From positions 22,842,662 through 22,906,661 of the forward strand of contig CM043791.1 in assembly GCA_023974075.1 (NCBI GenBank): a stretch of 64,000 bases of DNA, read 5' to 3'. The first letter of the stretch is position 1. Every line of letters begins with the position of its first letter. The notes under the pieces were generated by a model, which worked only from the letters and a program-made list of their open reading frames with translations, was not told the DNA's origin and did no database searches. Origin of the DNA: Chaenocephalus aceratus (Eukaryota > Chordata > Actinopteri > Perciformes > Channichthyidae). This document shows, in pieces, positions 1-12,639 of this stretch. Position numbers and translations under genes: made by a program.

Positions 1-2682
1 TAGTTGAAAGCCCAGTGGCGATCTGTCATACTGATCATACAGTCAATAACTTTGTTGTTATTAGCATCTGGTTAGCTAGCTATGCTAACGAATATAAGAA
101 GCTTTTTCTCCAACCAGTGAGGTAGAGGCACATCTTTATATGGTCATTATAGTTATAACAAAATAAGAGAATAAAGTAAACCGGTATAAAATACTATATG
201 ACAGTAAAAAAAAGTGAATAAACAAGAATACAGTTTGAAAGGAGAGTGATTTGTAAAATATCCATAAAGAAAGAGAAATCTGCTTACAGTTCTGTTTCAT
301 ATGGGTGTTGAGAGATGTATCCATAGATCTCTTAATGTTGCTCTCAAAGTGCACCAGATTGATGCTTTTAACTTCAACATTTAAAAAAAAAAATCTTAGC
401 CGGGGGAGCACACATCTTGTGTCCATATCTTTCCGTTTTGGTGGTCATGCCACACCGTGCACGTGCATGTATGCAGTCATGGTGAGATATCTGGATTAAG
501 AGGTTACTTTTTCTTTGCACAGCATGAAAGAAAGGCCAAATGAATGGGCTGTGATTTTAGTATTTTAATCAGAGGTCAATAATTTGTACGGCCCCCGGAG
601 GATGTTGTCAACATTGAAATGGCCCTTGAGAGGAAAAAGGTTCCCCACCCCTGTCCTAAACCATGTAATGATTTAAAAACTAGCAATAGTACTTTAAAAT
701 CAATTCTTTGGCCGACTGGAAGCCAATGTAGAGATTTCAGAACCGGACTGATGTGATCCACTCTTTTAATGTTAGTGAGGACACGTGCAGCAGCGTTCTG
801 GATCAGCTGCAGCTTTCTGATGGATTTTTTTGTCAGCCCTGTGAATACACTATTGCAGTAGTCGAGTGAGTCTGCTAAAGATAAAAGCATGGACAAGCTT
901 TTCTAAGTCCTGTTGTGACATTAGTTTTTTAATCCTCGATATGTTCTTCAGGCTGTACTCAGCATTGAATCAAAATGCACCATAGCTTTATATCTTAATC
1001 AGTTTGTGAGGCGTTTTGCTGATCAAGATGGTAATCGCCACATTCAGCTGTTATAGGCATGCCAACTTGATGCTCTGCTCACGGATGACTCGAAGAGCAT
1101 AATAAACTGTTAAGATGATGACCTTACGTGTGTAAATATATTTTTCTTCTTTGTGGGGGTCTGCCCCCAAAAAACAGTTTTAAGTCCTGAGAAAGTCAAA
1201 TAAGACGTAAAACTACACTGCCCAGCCAAAAAAAAGTAACCACTTTGATTTAACTGGCCAGTAGGTAAGGACTTTCCACTGGATAATAGCTGCAGCGATG
1301 TATATGTTTTAGCTGAATACATGTTTTTTAACCCTAACTGATGCAGTTAGTCACTTCTTTAATGTTTGTTCTTTCTGATGTAAAGTCAAGGTTGTAACTG
1401 TTTGCAATTAAGTCGTGGGGCGCTGAACTGTTCCTTTGATTCTTTTGATATATGATAGTAATTACTTGTCTTTCAAATTTGAAGGAGGGTGAGCAAGCAT
1501 CTTGAGGAACATTCATCATTAACTCCTCCAAAAAATATAGTTTATTTAATAATAACACTGAATATGTGAATCATAACAGTGATTGACAGCTGGTAGGAAT
1601 AATATGATTGTTAATAGTATCATATTAATTTAGACAAACATCGACGAGACAGTTAATTAATGTACTTATTGTAGCAGTCTGCATAGATTTGGTACCCCTG
1701 CTGGTCTAAGAGTGAGACAAACTCATTCAGTTGTGACTGTCCTGGACAAAGTTGTAGGGGGGGGTGCCATATCTGGCAGGAGAAATACCTGCTCTGCTGA
1801 ACATGTTATAGAGAACAGTGCAGATCTAAAATAAGGAACATTAATAGTGTGATATAGGCACAGATATAAGATCAATAATACACTTTATTTTAGGGCACCT
1901 TTCAAAGCATTCAATGTCACCTTAAAATACAATAAAAAATAAAATATGAGTGGCATTACAATACAAACATGTGTTGAGTAGGAAACCACAGAAGAAAATG
2001 ACATTCAAAAGGAGCAATTAAAGCGAGTGAAGCCAGGTTGAACACATTATCTTTTAGGCTTGCTTGAAAATAACAGTGTCTGACATATGTTATATCATTA
2101 CTGTCATATAATTGCTTACTATTCGTGGTTATCAGACACTTAAACAACAGCGAAGGTTTTAAGAAATAGGACTATACTGACAAATGACATTATCCTGTCA
2201 TTGTCTGTTCTGTGGAGGAACATAGCAGAGTGGGACTGCACTCAAAAACGGAAGTTTGTTCCAATACGAGGATTGTGACTATCTGAAAAGTGTCCTTAAA
2301 ACGAGCCTCCTCGCAATTGTATGCACATTATATATTCAGCCGTTTGCGGTTTAATCTGATGGGAAATATATCATTCAAAAGAGAGAGAAAAGCTTATTAA
2401 ACTAGACGAACGCTCAATACAGGCGATGACGTCATGTTTGCGCGTCCCCGCGAACAGGGCTTCAATCTACGGCAAGGCTTCAATCTACGGCACAACACCC
2501 CACCTGCCCCTAATGACCAGTTGCCACTGCTCATGATAGAGTACCAGGAAGCGTTAACTATGTTAGCTATTAATGTGGCCATCCAGCTATCATCAAGATA
2601 ATAATATGTATACATTATATTATGACTGGTGGCAGTTGAGTTTCAGTCTACAGACGGCTGTTCTCTGTTGTTGATAACTTAC
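1..2682 (-). other. smc5: smc5 intron 1 (partial), no coding exon seen
   Basis: This stretch lies downstream of the smc5 first coding exon on the minus strand, so it is read as part of intron 1. I looked for the Walker A exon that follows in SMC5 proteins and did not find it, so it should lie beyond the left edge. The stretch contains an antisense LINE fragment at 576-896 and an 18-bp tandem duplication at 2458-2492 (unit starts ggcttcaatctacggca). The rest is AT-rich with no recognisable gene. Confidence 0.6.
576..896 (-). mobile_element. L2-like LINE fragment (C-terminal reverse transcriptase ORF)
   Basis: The minus-strand translation carries the tract LDYCNS, then [14 protein letters not shown], then a SLHWLPVGQRIDFK block. 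This is the conserved end of the ORF in fish L2-like non-LTR retrotransposons. Only about 90 residues are recognisable, so the copy is 5'-truncated and dead. It is related to, but clearly diverged from, the copies at 3492 and 58752. Confidence 0.75.
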
Positions 2683-2822
2683 AGGAAGTTTTTCATGGTG
2701 AGGCGAAATATCGATCCCTCCACAAAACGACCCTCCACTCCGGTCCCATCGGGCTGACTGTCGTTGGGAGTCTGAGAGCCGAACGCCTGACTTCGTCGCT
2801 GTTTTTTGCTGGACGACGCCAT
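2683..2822 (-). CDS. smc5: SMC5, first coding exon (rest outside the window)
   Basis: SMC5 is the core ATPase subunit of the SMC5/6 complex, which holds and repairs DNA during recombination and stalled replication. This exon starts at an ATG at 2822 in the context gacgacgcc-ATG and encodes a Ser/Lys-rich N-terminus, then GRFVEGSIFRLTMKNFL, matching the FVEGSI-R-x-MENF-L motif just before the ATP-binding head of vertebrate SMC5. It ends at a good donor (CCT|GTAAGT, donor G at 2682) in phase 2. Only 140 coding bases are inside the window. The rest of the protein, including Walker A, coiled coils, hinge and Walker B, must lie to the left. The alternative, an unrelated short exon, is unlikely because the motif, start and donor all agree. 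Confidence 0.85.
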
Positions 2823-2990
2823 GGTGAATTAAAAGAGAAGACTGTCAAGCGAACACAGCACCTGTGAGTTCGTTCTTATACATTCACGCATTTGCGCGCG
2901 CTTCCTCCTAGTATTTACTGAAAGCTGGTTGGACTAAAGAGGTCACGTGGATACACGTCAGTGTATCGCGAGAAACAAGATACAATGCAC
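2823..2990 (-). promoter_or_regulatory. smc5 promoter region with TCTCGCGA-type element
   Basis: The bases just upstream of the smc5 start are rich in CpG (a run of gcgcgcg near 2894) and contain an E-box (cacgtg, 2944-2949). On the minus strand they also contain TTCTCGCGAT at 2965-2974, the core of the TCTCGCGAGA promoter motif found at many housekeeping vertebrate genes. There is no clear TATA box. This fits a broad housekeeping promoter; the start site itself cannot be placed. Confidence 0.5.
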
Positions 2991-3458
2991 AAAGTGAGTC
3001 AACCTCTGCATTTTTTGTTTCACTTTATTATTATAGTTTTCATATATATAATATATAATGGAATATAAAGACTCTCCCTAATATATCCATGGATACAGCA
3101 TATAACCAACTCATATATGTATTTACTAGTGGAAAAATTATGCAGTAATTGCATTGATGTAAACAAAAAAATATTAAGATATAACATATTATTTGACAGA
3201 GCATAACATGTTTTGAGATTTAAGTCAGGAATAAGGATATTAAATAAGTTCTGTAGCATAAAATGCTTAATCTATTTCTTCATTGTGTATATACATTTGA
3301 ACATGACAATAAATGAAACCGACATAGACGTGAGGTTATGTGTGTATATGTAGTTTTTAAGACAATATGTAGGAGAAGTGTAGACAAGTGTGTTTTCATA
3401 ATGTAGAAAACATTTTGTGGTTCAGTTTAATTGTATTGCATCAAACAGAGAGGTTTCA

Positions 3459-3491
3459 GGACTATACTACACGTATTGTGTAGTATAGTCC
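3459..3491. repeat. Perfect 14-bp inverted repeat (hairpin)
   Basis: The arms ggactatactacac (3459-3472) and gtgtagtatagtcc (3478-3491) are exact reverse complements separated by the 5-base loop gtatt. The hairpin abuts the left edge of the recognisable LINE fragment. Confidence 0.9.
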
Positions 3492-4549
3492 ATGCATTGT
3501 GTACAAATCCATGCATTTGTTACTTCAAGGCTGGATTATTGTAACTCCTTATTATCAGGGTGTACTAAGAAGTCAGTCAAGTCGCTTCAGCTGATTCAAA
3601 ATGCTGCAGCTCGTGTACTAACCAGAGTTAGGAAAAGGGACCACATTACTCCTGTTCTGGCTGCCTTACACTGGCTCCCTATAGAACACAGGATAGCATT
3701 TAAAATTCTTCTTCTCACCTACAAAGCCCTTAATGGGCAGGCGCCATCTTACCTTAAATAACTCATTATACCCTACTGTCCTACTAGGGCATTGCGTTCC
3801 AAGAATGCAGGGTTGTTGGTTGTTCCTAGAGTCTCTAAAAGTACAATGGGAGCCAGAGCCTTTTCTTATCAAGCTCCACATTTGTGGAATCAGCTTCCAG
3901 TTTGTGTTCGGGCGGCAGACACCCTATCCGTTTTTAAGAGTGCGCTTAAGACCTTCCTTTTTGATAAAGCTTATAGTTAGGGCTGATTAGATTCAGCCCC
4001 TAGTTTTGCTGATATAGGCTTAGTTTGTCGGGGGACATCTTACTTCTTCCTTCTCTCTGTCTATACCTGTGTACTCTCATGTTCCGATTAACCCAGCTTC
4101 CCCAAATGTCTTTCTTTTTGGTGTCTATATACGCTGGGATCGTGGATGATCCTGCGGTCCTGCATCGCGAGCCCTGATCTTGAGTCGTGGCTGTGGTCCT
4201 GGATCATAAGTCCTGGATGGATATCCTCGTGGATTCATCTTCCTATTATACACACATGCATTTCCAAACATTTGGTCTACCTATGTTGCAAATGTATTAT
4301 CTCTTCAATTTACACACGGCATCTATTGCACGTCTGTCCGTCCTGGGAGAGGGATCCCTCCTCTGTTGCTCTCCCTGAGGTTTCTCCCATTTTCCCTTTA
4401 AACTGTGGGTTTTCTCCGGAAGTTTTTCCTTGTACGATGTGAGGGTCTAAGGACAGAGGGTGTCGTATTGTCATACTGATATTCTGTACACTGAAATGTA
4501 ACATTTGTGATATTGGGCTATATAAATAAACATTGATTGATTGTTATAT
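3492..4549 (+). mobile_element. 5'-truncated L2-like LINE, 3' end with (ATTG)n tail
   Basis: The reading frame from 3492 to 3980 gives the end of an L2-like reverse transcriptase [47 protein letters not shown], and later HLWNQLPVCVRAADTLSVFK and FLFDKAYS. It is a single frame broken by one in-frame TAA at 3759-3761. After it comes about 550 bp of 3' UTR ending in ggctatataaataaac followed by an ATTG tandem tail at about 4536-4549, the usual 3' end of this LINE group. The copy is 5'-truncated and non-functional. Confidence 0.85.
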
Positions 4550-4808
4550 TTGGGGTGGACAAAATATTAGAAACAAGTCAGTCATAGGATTTATTGCAGG
4601 GCATTTTATCAAGAGTGAATGTATCTTATCCAGGTATACCTGATGAAACTGAGTGAAAACACACAGGACAATATATGTTTATTTTAAGACGATACTAACT
4701 GGTAGTAGACGTGGAATCAAATGAAGGATGTTAGGCTACATACTATAGACATATTTTGCATAAATGCACTAACCATTGTTCAGCCAAAAGCTAATGGGGT
4801 GGGGATAT

Positions 4809-4920
4809 TCAAAGTTCTTCATTTATAGTTTTCCGAGCAAACATTTCGTCCTTGTGCTTTCCCAGTTTGGTTCTTGCTGATCTGCAGCAGAGGTAGAGAA
4901 ACACTAAAGCGGCACATGTC
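4809..4920 (-). CDS. Possible last exon of an unidentified small membrane protein
   Basis: On the minus strand a plausible acceptor (tttattttag) at 4921-4922 is followed by an open frame that reads, in phase 1, TCAALVFLYLCCRSARTKL, then a charged tail ending KTINEEL and a stop at 4809-4811. The hydrophobic run followed by a basic, Cys-containing tail looks like a C-terminal membrane anchor. A candidate upstream exon (5380-5413, donor GAAG|GTAATG, phase 2) would join in frame. I do not recognise a family, and a chance frame is quite possible. Confidence 0.25.
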
Positions 4921-7310
4921 CTAAAATAAACTCAGTTACACAATTGCTTCCAAAAAGACGACAGAAGCTTCTTTGTGGCTTTATACCAAACGTTTATACA
5001 AATTGCTAAAGGAATCTCTTAACAGCCAGTATGGATAGGAGGAAAAACTGCTGCACCTACATTTAAATTCATTTGTGGGTAAAGCTGCAACAAAGAATTT
5101 GAAGAATGTTAACGTAAAGTGGAGCAAACGGTCAGCTACAATACTTGGTTTTTTAACTGGTTAGGTAAAACAAGTAAAGCTATTCTAATTTAAATCAACC
5201 GCTCCCAACTTCACGAGTGGGGGAAAATAACTGCATAACAAAACATGTTCTCCTTCCGTCTACCACTCATAATCACGAGGTACATTTAAATGTCTTCACC
5301 TCCTACATTTGAATACTCTAGCTCTACGTTTTCCCCCCGTATTCAATGTTGTCCAAAGTCTTATTTTGTAAAGCATTACCTTCTAGTCTGAAAGATGCTC
5401 AACGTTTGAAACTCTGTGACCGCAACACCTGAAATGTACCTTGTTGAACTCTTCACGGATACATCTTTCTAACAAACTTACTGTACCATAACTTTAAGAG
5501 GCCTAAATCTAATTATTTGTCACCTCCGGGTTGTAGTAAACGTCCAGACAGTTTATCAGTAAAAACAAAAGCGGGCAGGACCTTAGAATATGACATTGTG
5601 TTTTTGCAACAATGAAAACTAGCGGTGCCTCGTACTGTATATCAATGAGCTTCTTACGATCAATATCCGCCCAGGTACCTCACGCTGCTTCTCGGTTGTG
5701 GTTAGATCAGAATCGCTTCTTTACTCAGTGTCCGTCGTGAAGCTTGAGATTAACCCAAACTCACTAGAACTAGTATATCTGATCAAATCATCACCTCTGA
5801 CCACAACATTGAAGCGTGGAGGCCCTCGCTAACATATCGCATCTACTCATCGCCATAGAGGCTCGAGAGCGCTTTTCCTATCATTTCCAGTCGGAGCAGA
5901 GCCAAACTCAGACCAGATCAAATAAGATCACTGTGTAGATTTAGGAGGAACACATTCACACACTCAAACATACCACATGTACTCACACAAACACTCGTCT
6001 AACACGCTCGCACCATTCAAACGCCATTCAAACTATGAGCGCGAAGAACATCCGGGTCGCCTTTAAACCTAAATGCCGCAAGGAATCATGGGACATTGAA
6101 AGTAGCATGTGTTTGTGAGCATAGTGACCTCATGTGGCCATTGATGGAAAATACATTTCCTCATTTTTGTCTGTTTCTTACATTAAACGAGCAAGTCTAT
6201 GAACACAACTGTGGAATATACATATAAAACTGCCATTGTCATTTGATCTATCAACATCTTTCAATCAGCCATTTGTGAGGAAAATCACCTGAATCATTGT
6301 AAATACCTTCTGAATTTAAGGTTTTAAATATACAGTGGCTTAAGAAACACAAATGTGAACCATTCATGTTTTGAAAAAATAAACTGGTGATATTTTTACA
6401 CACACTTAAACTCAAACACATACACTTTTCTCCTACTATTAATTGCAGTGCAGAATGTTTTGTATGTTCTGTGTTTTTTTTAATCCTGAGTCGGTTTAAT
6501 CCATTTGTTTGTTTAGTTGGTTCGAGCCTTAAAGGCCTACAAGTAAACAGGACTTGTATTAAGCATTAGCTGGAAACCTTATATACATTGCATTGTTAGT
6601 GCCTGCATTATAACATTAACATACAATTAAATAAACAAACAAATAAATGATAAAGATTGTGCCACGCCATTTCAGTTTTAGAGCTGATCAGAAACCACAC
6701 AATAGCTACTGTAACCTAGATTGTCTGCTGACAAGGCCTTGTGACCTGAAACCGAGTTTTAGAAATGTTGATTAAGCACATTTAGAATAATTTCCATCTC
6801 AATGTAAAGTATTGAGTAAAGTATCCATCTCAATGTAAAGTATCTATCCCAATGTAAAGTATAACTAACCAAGTTTAAATACAGCAAATACAATGCCAAA
6901 AACGACTCATTGCAAATGATGTGTTTACTTTGAATATCTCTAATAGAGAACTATTATTGAGTGAAAAATATGCTTCACCAAACAACATGTTGTTTGAGTT
7001 GACTTGTTATAGTGCCGTGTTAGATTGGTTTTAAGCTGCACTTACGTCTGCAGCAGCCACCTAATCTAGCATCCTATTCCCTGTGGGGGTTGTGCAGTAA
7101 TCTTGAAAGCGTAATAAGATTTTAGTGGACAGTAACACTTTTGTCTAGAGCTAGGTGGCACATTCATTCTGAGGAGCCCTCATCAACAATTCTTGGATTC
7201 AGCAAAGAAACAGACAGCAGATAGACGATGTGAGGAGATGTGATTCTTTTTAACAATGGACTAAGAAACACCGTTACTGCACAGAAACAGTGCACCTACC
7301 ACTTCCTTCC
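4921..7310. other. Intergenic and probable 5' region of the fam107-type gene
   Basis: No recognisable protein exon beyond the weak candidate described at 4809. Bases about 5640-6060 are richer in CpG than their AT-rich surroundings and could hold a promoter or an untranslated first exon, but I cannot define one. A short degenerate tandem repeat (unit about atctcaatgtaaagtat) lies at 6794-6862. Confidence 0.5.
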
Positions 7311-10300
7311 ATGGCGTCAACTCCAAAAAAAGTGAGTTGTTTTATCTCACTTTAGTTTTATCTGGTTAAGAAGTGGCCATCTGTCAGAGGTTTAGTTTAC
7401 TTCTGTCAGACTGTTACTGTATTTACAGTTGTTTCTTTTAAATGCTATGACCAATACACTAATATCCCTCTTTATATTATGTAGAATCATGTTACAGAAT
7501 CATTCATTTATGAATCGCTTTAGGAGAATCAGGCAAGCATCAAAAGTGTTTCTATCCATCCTACATTGATTCTTAAATTATTAACCGCTGCATGTAGACG
7601 TGACTTATCTTTGTCACAATGAAAAACATTAGTTCTTTCAATTGTAAGGGTTCTCATGTTACAATGCATATGAAAACAAAACAACCATTTAACCAAAAGT
7701 ATAGGGTCAGCTGTTTATAGCATTTCAGAGCATCTGTTCTAGAGAGAAAGACAATTATGAGATTAGGTGGAGCGATTTTTCTGGAATCAATCCCAGCCCT
7801 GCAGGCTCTGACTGGAACAATGGCGTGCAGCAGGTCAGACGCCCGTCAGGTTATCTGTCAGCTCTAAACTCTCTGCTGGAGCCTGAGGAGGGACAGGATC
7901 TGGAGGCTTAAAAGTCTCTGACAGGAACATAACAAGACACAAACAGTATTGGGCTCCTGGAAGCCCAGAAACAGAGCTCTGTGATCTTATGGTGAGCTGT
8001 GAGGCAGTTTATTAAAGAAGCATGCTTGACTTAAGGCAGCATCTACCATCTGTTACTCCCTCTCCTCCTGAATATCTGATTTCAGCGGGTGTGGCAAAGG
8101 TTTCTGTCTGGTCGAGTTACAGGCATACCAAGTGTTCATCTTGTGTTCCTAGATGTAAATACATGCAGATCCTTACATCATTTTCTTTTTTGAATGAATG
8201 GGATCCCAACATTGATCCTGTTTTGATCGCTGTCTGACAAAGCTGTTACATCAGTTTGCTGCAAGTCAACACAGATCACCTGCTGAGGCAGCACAGCAGG
8301 CCCTGTCCGCTCACCATATTACAGTATTTAATTGAACCCCAAATCTAATCATTTATGAAATAAAAAAGTATAATTAATGGTAACATGTTTGGCTCAGCTA
8401 GTAACAATAGAATACTTTAACTAGATACTAACAGAATGTCTCTTCATGTTTTATTTCATCCTTTTAAACCTACAGAAACCAGGATATGGAAATCACAAGA
8501 AAGGTATTTATCACACAAAAGCTGAACGTAAATGGAAATAGTATTCTAAAACAGTTGATTATACTGATGATTAGAATATTTGATTGATAGAAAGGGTCAC
8601 ATGCTTACAATCTTATATTGAAATGCTTAAGCTATGAGATGTATCAAGTAGATGAATCAATGCATTTGAATGATTGACTGATCTATAATCATCTGTTTGA
8701 TGAATACATTAGGAATGATTTGATATAATTATCTTATACCTACTTGACATACATTTTATTTAAATGCTGTTCACTCAATTCACAATTATGTTTGTAAATA
8801 CTTTGTGGTTAAAATCTTAAATTAACAACGTCAATGATGCAGTAGTTTTAAACGTTTGTCTACTGATCCATGTCAAGACTTCTCAGAAGGAGTGTTCAGA
8901 TCTGAGGAGGTACAAGTAAAAGGAAGAGATACAGTATGAGTTGTTTTGTGTTCCTTAGAGACGTCTGTTGGCCGCCAGCGTCTGTCCCGTCAGTCCACAG
9001 CAGACGGCAGCGGGGACGAGGCCCTCCAGCCCCGCAGACTGAACGGCTCCCCAGTGTTGGTGCCGAGCTACCAGAACCTGCACCGGGAGCTGATGCTCAG
9101 CCATAAACGGTACAGGAGGTCCAGCTCATAAAAACAACAACATACCTGTCTGAGCTTAAAGGTCCCCTATTATACTGTTTTTCATCAATATAATATAGGT
9201 CTCAGATATATACAAAACCTGGCTCCAAATACCAAACAGATCATTGTAGCATCCCATAATCCCCTCTGTTTCAGCCCTGTTCCAAAAGTGCTGTTACTTT
9301 AGATGAAAATAAGGAGCCCCTCCCCACGCCACTCTGAGAGAGATTTGGTTCAAAAGAACACAATGGTGCTCTAGGAGAAGATTCAGGTGATAAGGTGGGC
9401 GGGTGTTACCTTGGTTGGTGATTGGCTAATTGTTACACAAGCGAGCCAACAAATCGTTATGACATCATAAAGTGGCCAAAATCTGATCCGCTCATTTTCA
9501 GACAGGTTTTTATATAAATGGATCAGGACAAAAAGAGAGAGAATCTTTTTTCCTGAAACTTTCAGAATCTCTTTCCACAGAGGGGACACATTTTGGATTT
9601 TGCATAATAGGTGACCTTTACTGTGGTCAACATTTGAAGCAGAGCATGTTGGACTGTGTGTGTAACTGTGATTGACTGACCCTGAAGGGGCCTGTTTCCT
9701 GAGGAGAGACCAGAGCTGAAGCGAGTGCTGGAACAGCGCAGACTGGAGCTGCACAAGGAGGAGGAGCTGGCCAAACAGCGGCCCTCAGATCTGGAGACAG
9801 AGCTCCGCAAGAGGCAGCAGAAGATGCAAGAGGTAAACAGAAGCACATGACAAACAGCTGAGAGACAATAAAGGAGTCATAAAGTACAAATACATTCACT
9901 TTGGCCAACTCATACAGAGGCAGTTTTTAGTGTTAAAACAAGGGATTTTCAGGGTCAATACCAGCAGTTAGTCTGCTCTAAAACATAGGCCTACTGCACT
10001 GAAATCAAATGTTGAGGTATTTAACTTGAGTATTTACTTTTTCTGCTACTTGAAACTCCCACTTCATTCAATTTCATAGGGAAATAGCCAATCATGCTTA
10101 ATACTGCATTTAATTTATATGACGGGGTAAGGTGTTCATTTTTAAATGTAGATCTAACATTTAAAGAAAAACATATGGTTAGCCTAAAAATACAATGCAT
10201 TGTTGTATATTAAACCAGTTTTTCCCAAACATATTAGCTTGTGGCCCATTATTAAAAAAAAGCTACAACAATAAACCCATAACAATAGGTGCAATCCCAA

Positions 10301-10543
10301 GGTTTAAAAACAACTAACCACATTTTTAGGCCAAATCTGACCTTGTTATTTCCCAAACATATTGAATTCTTGGTGATTGAAATGTTGTTTCTGGTGTTGG
10401 TCTGGACTAGGATGAGGTGCATGACACTGACTTTTCTTTTGTCTTTCCAGTATGAGCAGGAGGAGATCAGGCAGCGGGAGAACCAGCAGTCGATCCCGGA
10501 GTTTGTCCGTGTGAAGGACAACCTGAGGCGGACACAGACGTGA
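7311..10543 (+). CDS. FAM107-family protein, 145 aa, five coding exons
   Basis: Exons are 7311-7331, 8476-8503, 8959-9109, 9688-9832 and 10451-10543, with consistent phases (0,1,0,0). Total 438 nt, ending TGA. FAM107 proteins (FAM107A/DRR1 and FAM107B) bind actin and link it to microtubules, acting in focal adhesion dynamics and stress responses. The family core is clear: YQNLHRELMLSHKRGL, then PELKRVLEQRR, a Glu/Lys/Gln coiled coil (KQRPSDLETELRKRQQKM), and the C-terminal IPEFVRVKDNLRRT, equivalent to APEFVKVKGNLRRT in FAM107B. The N-terminus (MASTPKK plus KPGYGNHKK and an Arg/Ser-rich stretch) differs from both human paralogs, so I leave the paralog open. The length is close to human FAM107A (144) and FAM107B (131). 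Its neighbour inava belongs to the same CUPID group as FRMD4A/B, which adjoin FAM107 genes in human. Intron 3 carries a TTAA-flanked MITE. Confidence 0.88.
9160..9617 (+). mobile_element. TTAA-flanked MITE, family 1, copy a
   Basis: A 458-bp element with termini AGGTCCCCTATTATAC and GCATAATAGGTGACCT, preceded by TTAA (9156-9159) and followed by TTAC, a likely decayed TTAA. It has no coding capacity. It lies in intron 3 of the fam107-type gene. Three more copies sit at 18160, 23439 and 27451. The TTAA target site and the AGG start recall Kolobok/T2-type MITEs; superfamily assignment is inference. Confidence 0.8.
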
Positions 10544-11165
10544 GGCCCCGAGCCTCCCATCAGCCCCTGAAGTATATCACCATAGTGGCCCAATTCACAT
10601 TGTCACTGAGTGTGAAAACAAACAAACAAAAGCATCACAGGCATCAAGTCATTACACATGTCTTAGAGAATTACATTTAAACATATTATAATTAATATAA
10701 GGATCATGCAGGAAACAGTGTTTATTTCCAAAAAGCAAAGCCATGTCAAGAAAAAGACAGGTTGCAGCATTTTAACTCTATTTTTGTCAGGGGTCTTTGT
10801 GCGACCCGTTTAACTTTGTTACAGTTCAATTGCGGATGAGGGAGTGAAAGTACTTATTTTGTATTTATAATTATGTGGATCAACAATTGTTGAGGACCAG
10901 AAGATGGATATTTGTTTTGTTTTTTTATGGTGATTTACCTATTATATTGTTCAACTTCTCATACTTCCTCTTGGATTAACGTTTGTTTAGAGTACGGATC
11001 ATCCTTTTAATTCCATTTACTTTCTGTAAGATCACTATACAATTGTTAACAGAGACAGTTCTCAGCAGAACCGTTTTCTATTCATATAAATCCCCTACAA
11101 TGTGCATGTTTGTGTATCTGTTTCTGTCATGACTTCTGGATCTTAGTGTGTCCATGTGCTGTGGA

Positions 11166-11171
11166 AATAAA
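11166..11171 (+). terminator. Poly(A) signal of the fam107-type gene
   Basis: AATAAA about 620 bases after the stop codon at 10543, followed by GT/T-rich sequence (gtgttgttttgtt). It is the most likely 3' end; no other gene is in between. Confidence 0.6.
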
Positions 11172-11189
11172 ATACTTTATGGTTTGCAG

Positions 11190-12580
11190 AGATGTGTTGT
11201 TTTGTTACAATTCAAAGCAGTGGCGATTGATTTGCATGCATCTCTTCTCCCTGAGGACTCTCGCGCTTCTTTCACATGGATATTGGACTTTGTTTAATTA
11301 GCTGATCTTTTCATTCCATCACGGGACGAGAGGAGAGAGCTCAGGCCATCTGGAGGAGCCTTTTCAGGATATAGAGGCTAGGAATACCCAAGGGCCTGGT
11401 AAAGGAACTGGAAACATTTGGGATAGTCAGGGAAGCCACCGGCTATAGGCAAATAAAAACAGCCTGTTTGTTTTGTCAGAATTACATTTAGACTTTATAC
11501 ATAATCAGTGGGAAAAAGAGGTAATTAGATCTTAATTTAAATAAGGACACTTTACTTGTAAAGAATATAAAAGGAAAAAGTACACAATATGGTTTGTTAT
11601 TATTATCTACACCATTTAATATTATGAGATTATTGATACTAATACATTAAGCTCTAATTCCATGGAATAAACCTCCCTAAATGTCACCGTACTTTTAGAA
11701 ATTAGCCATGTTAAAAATAAAATAAAAACCCAAATGTACAAAATAGCATTGTTTAATATGTCCTTTCATTTTCTCTTTTTGTGGTCGTTCTTTTACATTA
11801 TGTGTTGTCTCTATTTGTGACATCTTGAGAACCCTGTTGTGTTATGATTTTCACTTAAATCTATATGGCGTTGTTATCTGTTAGGCTACTTCTAACTAAG
11901 ATTTTGAAAGGCATTTAGAATAGAATGTATTATTATTAAAAAGTCTGATATTCTGCAGCAAAGCATATCTCTGTTACTTTGCAGATATAATGTCTAAGAT
12001 AATTTATGAGCAGATACACTATTATATGCTATAAATGTCGTTTTGATTATCCCCTCCTGAACCAGCAACTACATTTAAATGCTCCTTACAGATTAATAGT
12101 AAAAGCATGATCCTATTTAGCTTTGAGTCTGGATGGTGGTGCTTTAACCACATGTGATACTCTGACCTGAGGGGTCTCGGAGCAGAATAAGGGGTTAAGA
12201 GTTATTTAATGTAAAGCGGAGCCAGACCATGTAGGGATTTAAAATAAATCACTAGGGTTTTGATCTACACATCATTATTGATCATTAATAAGGGACTTTA
12301 TTGGTCATTTAATTTATTTGTTTGATTGTATTTTCCCAGTCAATATGTATGTGGTAGCCTACTACTATTGTTATTGAGTTGAATTAAATGTGGGCCTGAC
12401 TATTTATATTGTGAGTAAAGTGAGAATCAATTAACAACAGTCATGTATTTGTAGGTTAAGCTATAGCAGTTTATAAAGTAGGTCTAATTAACATTCAATT
12501 GATGGAAACATTAATTTCTAAATGTTATTCGAATACGTAGGCTATAACATAGCCTTTGATTCTGGAAAGGGGTATAGTGC
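11190..12580. other. Intergenic, nothing recognised
   Basis: AT-rich sequence without recognisable exons, RNA genes or well-formed transposon ends on either strand. Confidence 0.5.
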
Positions 12581-12639
12581 ATGATGACTACTTTTACGTT
12601 TGACTTTCATCTTGGCAAAAACAACAACATGTATTTGTT

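Noticed and set aside
9160..9617. piggyBac-derived MITE
   Set aside because: The target site is TTAA, but the termini start AGG rather than CCC; Kolobok/T2-type fits better.
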